Part shown: piece after piece, positions 17,293 to 26,092 of the stretch
Numbering within the stretch: position 1 is the stretch's first letter
Layout of the letters: each line of letters begins with the position of its first letter
The notes under the pieces: generated by a model
Told to the model about the DNA's origin: nothing
The model's database searches: none
Seen by the model: the letters and a program-made list of their open reading frames with translations, nothing else
Made by a program: the position numbers and the translations under genes
Assembly (NCBI GenBank): GCA_029936295.1
Contig: JAPYTH010000020.1
Coordinates: 1-34,033, forward strand
Direction: 5' to 3'
DNA: 34,033 nt
Source of the DNA: TMED109 sp015660425
GTDB lineage: Bacteria; Pseudomonadota; Alphaproteobacteria; TMED109

Positions 17293-17841
17293 ATGAAAAA
17301 ATTATATTCATACATTCCTTTAATTGTTTTTTTTATTCTAGTATTGTTCTTTGCTAGACAATTAATTTTAAAGGAGGACCCTTCTGAGTTGCCTTCTGTT
17401 TTATTAGAGGAGAGATTTCCTGAAATTATTCTTAAAAAATTAGACGGCTATAAATTATTTTCAGTTACCAATTTAATGAATGCAAACAGCCCTTCACTGG
17501 TTAATATTTGGTCTAGTTGGTGTGTTCCATGTAAGATAGAGCATGAATTTTTAATGAGAATGAGTTCAGATCATAATATTCTTATTTATGGAATTAATTA
17601 TAAGGATAAAAAAGAAGATGCATTAAAAGTATTAGATTTAAATGATAATCCTTTTTATGCTATAGGAGTAGATTTAGATGGATTGCAATCTATTAATTTA
17701 GGTGTATATGGGGTACCAGAAACATTTATAATAGATAGTGATGGTAATATTAGATATCGTCATGTAGGGCCAATATTAGAATATGATATGCAAAATATTA
17801 TTTTGCCAATATTGGATAAAATTATGAGAGAAAAAATTTGA
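17293..17841 (+). CDS. ccmG: Periplasmic thioredoxin-like CcmG/DsbE
   Basis: A membrane-anchored disulfide reductase that keeps apocytochrome c haem-binding cysteines reduced. The 182-residue protein has an N-terminal anchor (about 6-25) and the active site WSSWCVPCKIE with C77 and C80. The cis-proline motif GVPETF and the FIIDSDGNIRYRHVG strand are those of CcmG rather than general TlpA. Its TGA overlaps the TTG start of ccmH. Confidence 0.95.
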   Translation: MKKLYSYIPLIVFFILVLFFARQLILKEDPSELPSVLLEERFPEIILKKLDGYKLFSVTNLMNANSPSLVNIWSSWCVPCKIEHEFLMRMSSDHNILIYGINYKDKKEDALKVLDLNDNPFYAIGVDLDGLQSINLGVYGVPETFIIDSDGNIRYRHVGPILEYDMQNIILPILDKIMREKI

Positions 17842-18290
17842 AAACTATAATAAAATTTATATTTTGTATTTTTTTTATAGTACCTGTCGTATTTGCAGAA
17901 AATAATATAAATGATAAAAATCAAGACGCCTACGATTTATATAAAGAGCTTCGTTGTTTAGTGTGTCAAAATCAATCTTTATTAGAGTCTAATGCTCCTT
18001 TAGCTCTAGATTTAAGAAAAGTAGTATTAGACAAGTTAGAGGAAGGATACACAAAAGAGGATGTGAAAACATTTTTAGTTGAAAGATATGGGGAGTTTAT
18101 TCTATTAAAACCAAAATATTCTGTTCAAAATATATTGTTATGGTTTGGGCCAATATTTTTCTTACTTATAGGAATATTTGTTACTTTTAGATTTCTAAGA
18201 AAGCAATCTATGAATAAGGAAGAAGGAATATCTTTAAGTAAGGAAGAAGCAGATAATTTAAAAAAAATATTAGATAATAATGTGCCCTAA
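17838..18290 (+). CDS. ccmH: Cytochrome c-type biogenesis protein CcmH (thiol-reducing subunit)
   Basis: The short, alphaproteobacterial form of CcmH (150 residues). A signal peptide ends about VVFA (residue 20), then the redox motif LRCLVCQNQS with C40 and C43, and a membrane helix at about 98-117 (LLWFGPIFFLLIGIFVTF). It works with CcmG on apocytochrome thiols and with CcmF and CcmI in ligation. The start is TTG 17838, overlapping ccmG; its stop TAA overlaps the ATG of ccmI (TAATG). Confidence 0.96.
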   Translation: MKTIIKFIFCIFFIVPVVFAENNINDKNQDAYDLYKELRCLVCQNQSLLESNAPLALDLRKVVLDKLEEGYTKEDVKTFLVERYGEFILLKPKYSVQNILLWFGPIFFLLIGIFVTFRFLRKQSMNKEEGISLSKEEADNLKKILDNNVP

Positions 18291-19600
18291 TGAATATTTT
18301 TTTATTTATTATAATTATAATAGCATTATTTTTTTCATTAATAATTTTCTACTTTTTAAAAAAATCTACAAAAAATCTTTCGGTAGGTGAGGTTAATAAA
18401 AATATTTTTAAGCAACAGTTTAATGAAATTAGTAAAGATTTTAAAATAGGGGTTATAAATAAAGAAGATTTTGGTTTGATGAAGAATGAACTTTCGAGAA
18501 GGGTGTTAAAATATTCTTTAAAAAATAATATAGATGAAAAAGAGGAAAATAAACTTTGGGCTAATTTTATAAAATTAATCTCTATTCCAATAATCATAAT
18601 TTTATCTATTATTTTTTACTATTCTAACGGCCAGCCTGGGTTGCCTGACCTGCCATTATCCTTTAGGAAAGACAATATTATACCAGAAATATTTTATCAG
18701 AGAGCATTAATAGATATTGATAAACAAATTATCACTTCGGCAGATAAGATAGATTTATATATACTTAAAGCGAATACATTGAATGCTTTAAAAAAAAATG
18801 ATCAAGCATTAATTATTTGGAAATATATCATTGATAACTTTCAAGGAAAGCTGGATGGTGGTGCTTTGTTATCTTACGGTGAGGCAATTATTCAAGGGGC
18901 AATTAATAAAGAGAATAAAATAATTATTTCAGGTAAAGCGAAAGAAATTTTTGAAAAAGCTGCTAAATTATCAGATATTAATACGGAAACTGGTGCACTA
19001 TCTAGATTTTATATAGGTTTATATGCTTATCAAAATAAAAATATGTTTCTTGCAACTAACATTTGGGATTCAATAATAGAATCCACTCCTGATAATGCTC
19101 CTTGGAAAGCACAGCTTGAAGAACAGGTTAAGCGATTTTCTAAAAACCAAACTAATGTCCAGGAGCAAGAAATTTTATCAATGGTTGAGAAATTAGATAA
19201 AAGGCTTTATTCTTCAGATAGTAAAGATATAATTCAGTGGCAAAAATTAGGCCGCTCTTACTTAGTGTTGGGCAAATTAGATAAGGCTTCTACAGCATAT
19301 AAAAAAGCTTATGATCTAGATCATAATAATATAGATTCGGTTAAAGGTTTAGCTGAGTCAATGTTATTGAAACAGGAGAATAATCAAGATGCTAAAGATA
19401 ATATTATAATTTTATTTGAAAGAATTCTTAGTAAAGAAAAAAATTATCCGCTTGCATTATGGGTTCTTGCAGAGAATGAAATAATATTAAATAATTACGT
19501 GAGAGCTAAAAAATTATTAAATAGACTTTTAATACAGTTGTCTGAAGACTCAGAAGAATATAATTTGGTTTTTAGCAAGCTTAAAGAAATAAACAATTAA
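18290..19600 (+). CDS. ccmI: Cytochrome c maturation TPR protein CcmI
   Basis: The apocytochrome-binding chaperone of the ligation complex. The 436-residue protein has two N-terminal membrane helices (about 2-22 and 92-110) around a cytoplasmic loop, then a periplasmic helical domain with TPR-like repeats, clearest at about 315-350 (WQKLGRSYLVLGKLDKASTA). It is the last ccm gene. Sequence is weakly conserved in this family, and the call rests on topology, TPRs and position directly after ccmH. Confidence 0.9.
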   Translation: MNIFLFIIIIIALFFSLIIFYFLKKSTKNLSVGEVNKNIFKQQFNEISKDFKIGVINKEDFGLMKNELSRRVLKYSLKNNIDEKEENKLWANFIKLISIPIIIILSIIFYYSNGQPGLPDLPLSFRKDNIIPEIFYQRALIDIDKQIITSADKIDLYILKANTLNALKKNDQALIIWKYIIDNFQGKLDGGALLSYGEAIIQGAINKENKIIISGKAKEIFEKAAKLSDINTETGALSRFYIGLYAYQNKNMFLATNIWDSIIESTPDNAPWKAQLEEQVKRFSKNQTNVQEQEILSMVEKLDKRLYSSDSKDIIQWQKLGRSYLVLGKLDKASTAYKKAYDLDHNNIDSVKGLAESMLLKQENNQDAKDNIIILFERILSKEKNYPLALWVLAENEIILNNYVRAKKLLNRLLIQLSEDSEEYNLVFSKLKEINN

Positions 19601-19615
19601 ATAGGATAGTTTAGT

Positions 19616-20356
19616 ATGAGCATAAATATTTCAGTCGTTATTCCTATTTATAATGAAGAAGGTAATATTATTTCACTTATAGATGAATTGCTGCCTATAG
19701 TGGATAAAATTGGCGGAGGAGAAATAATTATAGTAAATGATAATTCAACGGACTCAAGCAAGGATTTGGTTTTAAATAAGAAAGGCAGTGTTAATACCGC
19801 AATTGAATTATTAAGCCATACTGTGCATTCTGGCCAAAGTGCTGGGTTATTAACAGGTATAAAATTTGCAAGTAATAATACAATAATTACTCTAGATGGG
19901 GACGGTCAAAATGACCCAAAAGATATCCTTTCTATGTTAGAAGTTTGGAAAGAGTCTGAAAAACATCAAGAATTACTGATTATTGGGCATAGAATAAATA
20001 GAAAAGATACTTGGTCAAGGCGATATGCGTCCGTACTAGCATTAAAAGTAAGAAAAATTATATTAAAAGATTCAACTCCAGATAGTGGATGCGGAATAAA
20101 AGTATTTTCTCGTAATTTATTTTTAAGTTTGCCATATTTTGATCATATTCATAGGTTTTTACCCGCCTTAACTAGAAGGCAAGGTGGAGACGTTATATCC
20201 CATGCAGTTTCTCATAGAAATAGATTTTCCGGTGATTCTAAGTACAATAATTGGCAAAGATTTAGGGTAGGATTAGTTGATTTATTTGGTGTGTCATGGT
20301 TAATAAAAAGGTCTTCATTTCCAATAAAATTTATCGTTGAAAATAAAGAAAAGTAA
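19616..20356 (+). CDS. Family 2 glycosyltransferase, polyprenyl-phosphate sugar synthase type
   Basis: The 246-residue protein starts SINISVVIPIYNEEGNI and has the nucleotide-sugar site ITLDGDGQNDPKDI (about 90-103), like dolichyl-phosphate mannose synthase and the ArnC/RgtE group. It lacks the two C-terminal membrane helices of ArnC/GtrB. It would transfer a sugar to a polyprenyl phosphate at the cytoplasmic face. The AGGA site and spacing of 17 bases to the next gene suggest an operon with the LABN protein and the GT39 enzyme. The sugar cannot be read from sequence. Confidence 0.85.
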   Translation: MSINISVVIPIYNEEGNIISLIDELLPIVDKIGGGEIIIVNDNSTDSSKDLVLNKKGSVNTAIELLSHTVHSGQSAGLLTGIKFASNNTIITLDGDGQNDPKDILSMLEVWKESEKHQELLIIGHRINRKDTWSRRYASVLALKVRKIILKDSTPDSGCGIKVFSRNLFLSLPYFDHIHRFLPALTRRQGGDVISHAVSHRNRFSGDSKYNNWQRFRVGLVDLFGVSWLIKRSSFPIKFIVENKEK

Positions 20357-20373
20357 ATAAAAGGAGCAGAGTT

Positions 20374-20649
20374 ATGGATAAAAACTTAATATGGATGATT
20401 ATAGGTTTTGTAGGACAAGGTTTTTTCTCTGCCAGATTTATTGTTCAATGGATAATGTCAGAAATAAAAAAACAAAGTATTATACCTCTTGGTTTTTGGT
20501 ATTTTTCTTTATTAGGAGGAGCAACGCTTTTTGCTTATGCCTTATATAAAGAAGATCCAGTTTTTATTGTAGGACAAGGTGCAGGACTATTGATATATAC
20601 TAGAAATTTATATTTAATAAGAAAGCGATCTGCAGCTGATAAATCATAA
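20374..20649 (+). CDS. Small LABN-domain membrane protein (lipid A biosynthesis N-terminal domain)
   Basis: A 91-residue protein with three hydrophobic segments. Motifs GQGFFSARFIVQWIMSEIKK and PLGFWYFSLLGGATLFAYALY are the LABN domain, found alone or fused to LpxB and related in layout to small EmrE-like helpers such as RgtF and ArnE/F. It likely helps present the lipid-linked sugar to the outer face for the neighbouring GT39 enzyme. A clear AGGAG precedes the ATG. Domain call firm, role inferred from neighbours. Confidence 0.85.
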   Translation: MDKNLIWMIIGFVGQGFFSARFIVQWIMSEIKKQSIIPLGFWYFSLLGGATLFAYALYKEDPVFIVGQGAGLLIYTRNLYLIRKRSAADKS

Positions 20650-20655
20650 TAAGTC

Positions 20656-22116
20656 ATGTATATGAAAAATTATAGCCCCTATTATTTTATTGTTTTTTTC
20701 CTTTCTGTAGTTTTTATACTCAGAACATGTCTTTGGTTATTTGCTGATTTAGATTTGTCATTTGATGAGGCTCAATATTGGACTTGGTCTTTAAATCCCG
20801 CATGGGGTTATTATTCAAAACCTCCATTTATATCCTGGTTAATAAACGGTTTTACATTTTTATGCGGTGATTCAGAACTTTGTATTAGGTTGGGTTCGCC
20901 GGTATTACATTCTTTATCTGCATATTTTATTGCTTTAACAGCTTGTAATTTTAGTAGAGTAAAGTCTTCAAAGTTTGTTGGATTTGTTGCGGCATCTATT
21001 TGGATTTTAATGCCTGGTATCAGCCTGTCCTCTGGTTTTATAAGTACAGATGTTCCATTATTATTTTTTACTTCTTTAGTATTATGGTCTCTTAGTAAAA
21101 TTCTATATAATGAAAAAAGTTTTATTAATTATTTAATATTTTGTTTGTCTTTTTCATTAGGGTTTCTTTCAAAATATGCAATTATTTATTTTATTATAGC
21201 AATTATTTTTGCTTTAATACTTGATAGAGCGATATATAAAAATCTTAAAAAATTTTTCTCGCTATTATCATTAATTTTAATTTCTTTAGGTTTTATTATT
21301 GTTATATTTCAGCATTTAAATTGGAACTATAGTAATAGTTTTATAACCGCTCAACATACCTTATCAAATGCTAATATTGGAGGAGAAGGAAACAGTTTTA
21401 AAAACTTATTTAAATTTTTCTTTGAGCAATTTTTTGTTTTTGGCCCTATAACTTTATTAATATTAATTGCTACGCTTTTTAAATATAAAAAACTTTCTAC
21501 AGAAGAAAAAATATTAATATTTTTAACATTTACTCCAATAATCTTAGTTATGGCTCAAGCTTTTATCTCTAGAGCGCATGCTAATTGGGCTGCAATAGCT
21601 TATGTTCCTGGTACAGTGTTAGTTGCGTTACAAATAGAAAAAATATGGCCTGAAAGGAAAAATATTTATTATGGTATTATATCTATTGGTGTAGGGTTTA
21701 TGCTTTTAATCCCTTTATTTGGAATTTATAATTTGGGAATAGACCCTTACAAAAAAAATAGAGGTTGGTCTGATTTAGGGTTAGAAATATCAAACATATA
21801 TTTATCTTATCCTAATGCCGTTTTAGTCACAGATGATAGAAGGGTCATGGCAGAAGCAATATATTATATGGTAAATAAGCCTAATAAATGGGTTAGATGG
21901 AATGCGGATGGGTATATTCATGATCATTACGAATTGGTAACTAAACATAATGATTTAAAGGGAAAAATTGGTTTAATGGTGTCATCTGAACCTAAGAATA
22001 ATCATTTTGTTGCGAGTTTTGAAAAGGTGACTCTATTAAAAAGTATATATAGACTTGCGGGCAAAGCTAAAAATAGAGAATATAAGGTATGGCTTCTAGA
22101 AGGTTATAAAAATTAA
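20656..22116 (+). CDS. Family 39 (PMT/ArnT-like) membrane glycosyltransferase
   Basis: A 486-residue polytopic membrane protein of the ArnT/RgtA type that takes sugar from a polyprenyl-phosphate donor. LSFDEAQYWTWSLNPAWGYY (about 34-53) has the acidic residue expected in the first periplasmic loop, and YYSKPPFISWL follows like the KPP motif of ArnT. About ten further helices and a C-terminal soluble domain (about 370-486) follow. Start is ATG 20656 or the ATG two codons later; neither has a strong ribosome site. With the two genes before it this forms a complete synthesis-presentation-transfer module, probably for lipid A, core or another envelope acceptor. Confidence 0.85.
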   Translation: MYMKNYSPYYFIVFFLSVVFILRTCLWLFADLDLSFDEAQYWTWSLNPAWGYYSKPPFISWLINGFTFLCGDSELCIRLGSPVLHSLSAYFIALTACNFSRVKSSKFVGFVAASIWILMPGISLSSGFISTDVPLLFFTSLVLWSLSKILYNEKSFINYLIFCLSFSLGFLSKYAIIYFIIAIIFALILDRAIYKNLKKFFSLLSLILISLGFIIVIFQHLNWNYSNSFITAQHTLSNANIGGEGNSFKNLFKFFFEQFFVFGPITLLILIATLFKYKKLSTEEKILIFLTFTPIILVMAQAFISRAHANWAAIAYVPGTVLVALQIEKIWPERKNIYYGIISIGVGFMLLIPLFGIYNLGIDPYKKNRGWSDLGLEISNIYLSYPNAVLVTDDRRVMAEAIYYMVNKPNKWVRWNADGYIHDHYELVTKHNDLKGKIGLMVSSEPKNNHFVASFEKVTLLKSIYRLAGKAKNREYKVWLLEGYKN

Positions 22117-22152
22117 TTACGATAATATCAATTTTATAAATAGGTGAATTTT

Positions 22153-22728
22153 ATGATGAGAATTAAGGATTGGAAAGAAGAGGACCTTTCTGAAGAGCAA
22201 TTGATTGTTTATAAAGAAATTATGAATGGGCCAAGAGGAAATGTAGTAGGACCTATTAGAATTTGGCTTAATAATGCAAAGTTTGCATCATGTGCGCAAT
22301 CGCTTGGAAAATATGTTAGATATGAAAGTAATTTATCTACTGCTTTATCTGAACTTGCTATAATTACTACTGGAAGATGTTGGTCCTCAGAGTTCGAATG
22401 GGAACACCATGCCCCATTGGCCGAAAAAGCTGGAATTGATATTAAGTATATTAATCAAATAGCTATAGGTAAGAGGCCAATATTTAAAAATAATTTTCAA
22501 CAGGCTGTTTATGATTTTGCAGCTGAGGCTAATATAAAAAAAAATGTTTCAGATAGAGTTTATAATGAAGTAAATAATTTATTGGGAAAAAATGCATTAA
22601 TAGATATTGTTGCTATCTGTGGTTATTATAATTTAATTTCTATGACTTTAAATGTTTTTAGAGTACCTAGTGAAGAAAATTATTGGGAGCTCCCAAATAT
22701 AAAAGATTTTAATCAGATGTTACCTTAA
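22153..22728 (+). CDS. Carboxymuconolactone decarboxylase-family protein, no CxxC
   Basis: A 191-residue helical protein of the CMD/AhpD superfamily. The core reads LSELAIITTGRCWSSEFEWEHHAPLAEKAGI (in two pieces, about 64-94): the glutamate and the histidines are present, but the AhpD-type CxxC is replaced by SSEF, as in decarboxylase-like members. It may act on a small ring lactone or related acid, but many members have no known substrate. AGGTGA lies before ATG 22153, favouring it over GTG 22144. It converges with the HNH gene with a 9-base gap. Confidence 0.8.
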   Translation: MMRIKDWKEEDLSEEQLIVYKEIMNGPRGNVVGPIRIWLNNAKFASCAQSLGKYVRYESNLSTALSELAIITTGRCWSSEFEWEHHAPLAEKAGIDIKYINQIAIGKRPIFKNNFQQAVYDFAAEANIKKNVSDRVYNEVNNLLGKNALIDIVAICGYYNLISMTLNVFRVPSEENYWELPNIKDFNQMLP

Positions 22729-22737
22729 CTTGATTTT

Positions 22738-23295
22738 CTAATTTTTTTCGAGTTCAGAATCCCAATACAGATAGTCCATCCAGCTTTTATGTAAATAATT
22801 AGGTGCAAATTTTTTTCCAATAAATTGTAATTGATGGTTGGTAGGTTGGTAGGGTTTTTTTATAATCTTCATATTTACTTGAGATAATAATAAGTTGCTC
22901 TTTTTAAGATTACATCTTGAGCAGGCTGCTACTACATTTTCCCATCTTGTTTTGCCTCCTTTAGATTTAGGAATTACATGGTCAAACGTTAAATCTTTAC
23001 TATTAAAAAAGTCCCCACAATATTGACAAGAAAAGTTATCTCTTAAAAAAAGATTAAATCTTGTGAAAGGTGGTTTTTTAGATATAGAAATATATTTTTT
23101 TAATGCTATTACACTAGGTATTTTCATAGAAAATGATGAAGAGCTAACTTCTGAATTATATTCAGCAATGATATGCACCTTATTTAGGAAAACTGCTTTA
23201 ATAGAATCTTGCCAGTTCCATAGGGATAGAGGAAAATAGCTAATAGGTTGGTAATCAGCATTTAGTATAAGGGCAGGATAATCTTTCATACTCAA
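22738..23295 (-). CDS. HNH endonuclease family protein
   Basis: The 185-residue protein begins with KDYPALILNADYQPISYFPL, the start typical of an HNH family widely conserved in Alphaproteobacteria. The nuclease core has a zinc-binding CQYC (about 95-98), the HNH part DHVIPKSKGG and ENVVAACSRCNLKK with a second CxxC. AGGAG lies 5 bases before the TTG at 23295 and 11 before the ATG at 23289, so TTG is the likely start. No restriction methylase is adjacent, so this is a housekeeping-type gene of unknown role, not an obvious restriction system. Confidence 0.9.
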   Translation of the reverse strand: MSMKDYPALILNADYQPISYFPLSLWNWQDSIKAVFLNKVHIIAEYNSEVSSSSFSMKIPSVIALKKYISISKKPPFTRFNLFLRDNFSCQYCGDFFNSKDLTFDHVIPKSKGGKTRWENVVAACSRCNLKKSNLLLSQVNMKIIKKPYQPTNHQLQFIGKKFAPNYLHKSWMDYLYWDSELEKN

Positions 23296-23375
23296 TTTAT
23301 CTCCTGTTACATTGATAAATACTAAAACAATAAATATTATAATCCTAGTTTTAATGAAAAAATATTAAATTTATA

Positions 23376-24053
23376 TTATGAAATATTGCATTGTTTTATA
23401 AATTCAACCCCTTTGTTGATACCGTCTTCATTTATACTATGCCCAAGATTATCACAACTATGACTACCTACTTTAGCGCCTAAATTCTCTAGAGAGGCTT
23501 TAGCGTCTAACATGCTTTGAATTGGAATGACTTCATCTAATTCTCCATGTATTAGCAAGATTTTATGTTTCTTAGTAAGTGGCATATTATTATTAATAAA
23601 TGATCCTGAATAACATAGTAAACCGCCTAATAGATTTTTAGTGCCTATTTCTAATGTTAACATAGAGCCTTGACTGAAACCTATTAAAAATATCTTATCG
23701 TCAGATACTGATAATTCATTTTGCCAATACTTAATAAATATTTTTACTTTTTCTGAAGTGATTGAAACTTTTTTAGGCATGCTACTTCGATCTATTGACC
23801 CATCATTGTTAAAATCTAAACTAAACCATTGCCTACCACCATTAGGGTTTTGAGGACAGGCGTCGGGCGCATTAGGGCTGAGAAAAAATGCAGATGGAAA
23901 GTGTTGGGCAAATAAAGGAGCTAGTTGAATTAAATCATCTCCATTAGAACCCCAACCATGAAAAAATATTATAAGCATTTCAGGCTTGTTAGTTTTTTGT
24001 TTTAGACTCGGTCCTGTAATTAATATTTCATTTTTCATAACTAAAACTTTCAT
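23376..24053 (-). CDS. Phospholipase/carboxylesterase family alpha/beta hydrolase
   Basis: A 225-residue esterase of the YpfH/acyl-protein thioesterase type. The oxyanion region is FFHGWGSNGDDL (about 30-41), the nucleophile S127 in GFSQGS, the acid D173 in ELDEVIP and H205 in GHS. PNAPDACPQNPNGGRQWFSL is the family's substrate-pocket block. A second ATG at residue 6 is possible as start. It lies 80 bases upstream of the HNH gene and is divergent from gluQ across 69 bases. The physiological ester is unknown. Confidence 0.9.
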   Translation of the reverse strand: MKVLVMKNEILITGPSLKQKTNKPEMLIIFFHGWGSNGDDLIQLAPLFAQHFPSAFFLSPNAPDACPQNPNGGRQWFSLDFNNDGSIDRSSMPKKVSITSEKVKIFIKYWQNELSVSDDKIFLIGFSQGSMLTLEIGTKNLLGGLLCYSGSFINNNMPLTKKHKILLIHGELDEVIPIQSMLDAKASLENLGAKVGSHSCDNLGHSINEDGINKGVEFIKQCNIS

Positions 24054-24122
24054 TTTTATGATTTATAATATACTTGTATTAATTTTTGAGTAAAAAGTTA
24101 ATTATTATTTTAAAATAGAAAT

Positions 24123-25007
24123 ATGAAATTGAAATTATATTCTAATAATACAAGATTTGCACCTAGCCCTACCGGCTATATGCATCTAGGTCATGTTTTC
24201 TCTGCTTTATTCTCATATAAAGTTGCAAAAAAACTTGGAGGAAAATTTCTTTTACGTATAGAGGATATTGATTCACAAAGATCTAGTAAGATTTTTGAAG
24301 AATCAATCTATGAAGATTTAGAATGGCTACAAATAAAATATAGCAAAGATGTTAGGCATCAATCTAGAAATATGAATGATTATCAAGGAGCTATACAAGA
24401 ATTACAAAAATTGGATATGGTTTATCCCTGTTTTTGTTCTCGTTCCAAAATAAAAGCAGAAATTATGCGAGCAGGTAATGCTCCTCATGAGGAAGAAAAC
24501 TCAATATACCCTGGGACATGTAGAAGATTATCAAAAGAAGAAAGAATTGAAAAAATAGCTAATGAAAATAGTTTCGCCTGGAGGTTAAATATTAGGGCAG
24601 CATCTAAAAAATTAGGTAATTTAGTTTGGAATGATTTAAGACTAGGTAAATATACTGTACCTGTTGGAACTATGGGGGACGTAGTATTAGCAAGAAAAGA
24701 TGTCCCTACTTCATATCATTTATCTGCTACTTTAGATGATCATATTCAAAGAATAGGGTTAGTAACTAGAGGAGAAGATCTTGTCAATGCAACTCATATA
24801 CATAAGATAATACAGGTTTTACTACAATTAAAATCGCCAATATATTTGCATCATCCTTTGATATTAGATTCCAATGGTATTAGATTATCCAAAAGAACTC
24901 GAGCACAAACAGTTAAGTCTTTAAAAGCTTCAGGTCTAAAAAAGGAAGATGTGATCGGTTTGTTTGGAAAAGAAAATATGTTATCTTTATTAAACTTTAT
25001 TAAGTAA
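24123..25007 (+). CDS. gluQ: Glutamyl-Q tRNA(Asp) synthetase
   Basis: A truncated GluRS paralogue that attaches glutamate to queuosine in tRNA(Asp). At 294 residues it has only the catalytic domain, with no anticodon-binding part, which separates it from GltX. The HIGH-type motif is PSPTGYMHLGH (about 14-24), the KMSKS-type motif is RLSKR (about 260), and a zinc site is formed by CFCSR (about 105) and YPGTCR. It implies queuosine modification in this organism. ATG 24123 is at the expected distance from the first motif. Confidence 0.95.
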   Translation: MKLKLYSNNTRFAPSPTGYMHLGHVFSALFSYKVAKKLGGKFLLRIEDIDSQRSSKIFEESIYEDLEWLQIKYSKDVRHQSRNMNDYQGAIQELQKLDMVYPCFCSRSKIKAEIMRAGNAPHEEENSIYPGTCRRLSKEERIEKIANENSFAWRLNIRAASKKLGNLVWNDLRLGKYTVPVGTMGDVVLARKDVPTSYHLSATLDDHIQRIGLVTRGEDLVNATHIHKIIQVLLQLKSPIYLHHPLILDSNGIRLSKRTRAQTVKSLKASGLKKEDVIGLFGKENMLSLLNFIK

Positions 25008-25036
25008 TTAGTTAGACATTCTCTGGGAGATAATCT

Positions 25037-25246
25037 GTGTTTGAAACTTTAAATTTGATTATGCCTTTTATGGTGCTTATAGTTTTAATTGCCGTATTAA
25101 TTGTTCTATTAATAGGTATTATCTCGATGCTTAAAGGCGGAGAGTTTAATAAACGTTGGAGTAATAAGTTAATGAGAGCAAGAGTTGCATTACAGGGGTT
25201 AGCAGTAATTCTTATTTTATTAACCGCTTATTTATTTGCTAGATAA
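25037..25246 (+). CDS. HIG1-type twin transmembrane protein
   Basis: A 69-residue inner-membrane protein with helices at about 8-31 and 50-67 and the connecting GGEFNKRWSNKLMRARVALQG, the pattern of HIG1-domain proteins. Mitochondrial relatives are cytochrome oxidase and supercomplex factors; the bacterial role is not clear to me. Start is GTG 25037 with GGGAG upstream. It lies between gluQ and etfB, a position it also holds in other Alphaproteobacteria. Confidence 0.85.
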   Translation: MFETLNLIMPFMVLIVLIAVLIVLLIGIISMLKGGEFNKRWSNKLMRARVALQGLAVILILLTAYLFAR

Positions 25247-25260
25247 ATCTTTGCTAGTTT

Positions 25261-25281
25261 AACTAAAATAGTTTTTTTTAT
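25261..25281 (+). terminator. Weak terminator-like hairpin before etfB
   Basis: AACTA, loop AAA, TAGTT, then a run of T's. The stem is only five mostly A/T pairs, so termination would be weak; it would separate the HIG1 gene from the etf genes. The remaining gap up to 25342 probably holds the etfB promoter. Confidence 0.28.
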
Positions 25282-25342
25282 ATTAAAAATAATCTAAAAG
25301 GATTAAATAAATACTTAACATTATTATTTGAGGAAATATTGA

Positions 25343-26092
25343 ATGAAAGTTCTTGTACCCGTTAAAAGAGTAATTGACTACAATGTTAAAATTAGAGTGA
25401 ATTCTGAAGAATCAGCTGTGGAAACGAATAATGTTAAAATGTCTATGAATCCTTTTGATGAAATAGCAGTTGAGGAAGCCGTGCGTTTGAAAGAAGCTGG
25501 GTTAGTAGACGAGATTATTATAGTATCTATAGGTAATAAAAGTGTTCAAGAAACTATTCGCACAGCATTTGCTATGGGCGGAGATAGAGGAATACATATA
25601 GTCAATGAAGATAATACCGAACCTCTTGTAGTGGCAAAAATACTAAAAGATTTAGTAATTAATGAAAAAACAGATTTAGTCATTATGGGTAAGCAAGCCA
25701 TAGATGATGATGCTAATCAAACAGGTCAAATGTTAGCAGCTCTTTTAAATTGGCCACAAGGGACCTTTGCATCAAAAATAGAATTAAATAATAAAGAATT
25801 AAATATAGTAAGAGAAATTGATGGTGGATTAGAAACTTTAAAGATTAAATTGCCTTGTGTTGTCACTACGGATTTAAGGTTAAATGAACCTAGGTATGCT
25901 TCTTTACCTAATATTATGAAAGCTAAAAAGAAAGAAATAATAGAAGTTCCAATATCTGATACAGGAATTGATTTTAAAAATCGTTTAGAGGTTTTAAAAG
26001 TTCAAGAGCCTCCTGTAAGAATTGGGGGTAGAAAAGTAGAAGATGTTAATGAGTTAATAAATGTGCTTAAAAATGAAGTTGGAGTTATATAA
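25343..26092 (+). CDS. etfB: Electron transfer flavoprotein subunit beta
   Basis: The AMP-binding subunit of ETF, which takes electrons from acyl-CoA and other dehydrogenases and passes them to ETF-ubiquinone oxidoreductase. The 249 residues include MSMNPFDEIAVEEAVRLKEAG (in two pieces from about 34) and the family signature IMGKQAIDDDANQTGQMLA (about 114-132), with a C-terminal arm that reaches into the alpha subunit. AGGAAA precedes the ATG. Its stop overlaps etfA by one base. Confidence 0.97.
   Translation: MKVLVPVKRVIDYNVKIRVNSEESAVETNNVKMSMNPFDEIAVEEAVRLKEAGLVDEIIIVSIGNKSVQETIRTAFAMGGDRGIHIVNEDNTEPLVVAKILKDLVINEKTDLVIMGKQAIDDDANQTGQMLAALLNWPQGTFASKIELNNKELNIVREIDGGLETLKIKLPCVVTTDLRLNEPRYASLPNIMKAKKKEIIEVPISDTGIDFKNRLEVLKVQEPPVRIGGRKVEDVNELINVLKNEVGVI

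Noticed and set aside
22738..23295. Restriction-modification system around the HNH gene
   Set aside because: No methylase or specificity gene nearby, and the protein belongs to a widely conserved housekeeping-like HNH family.
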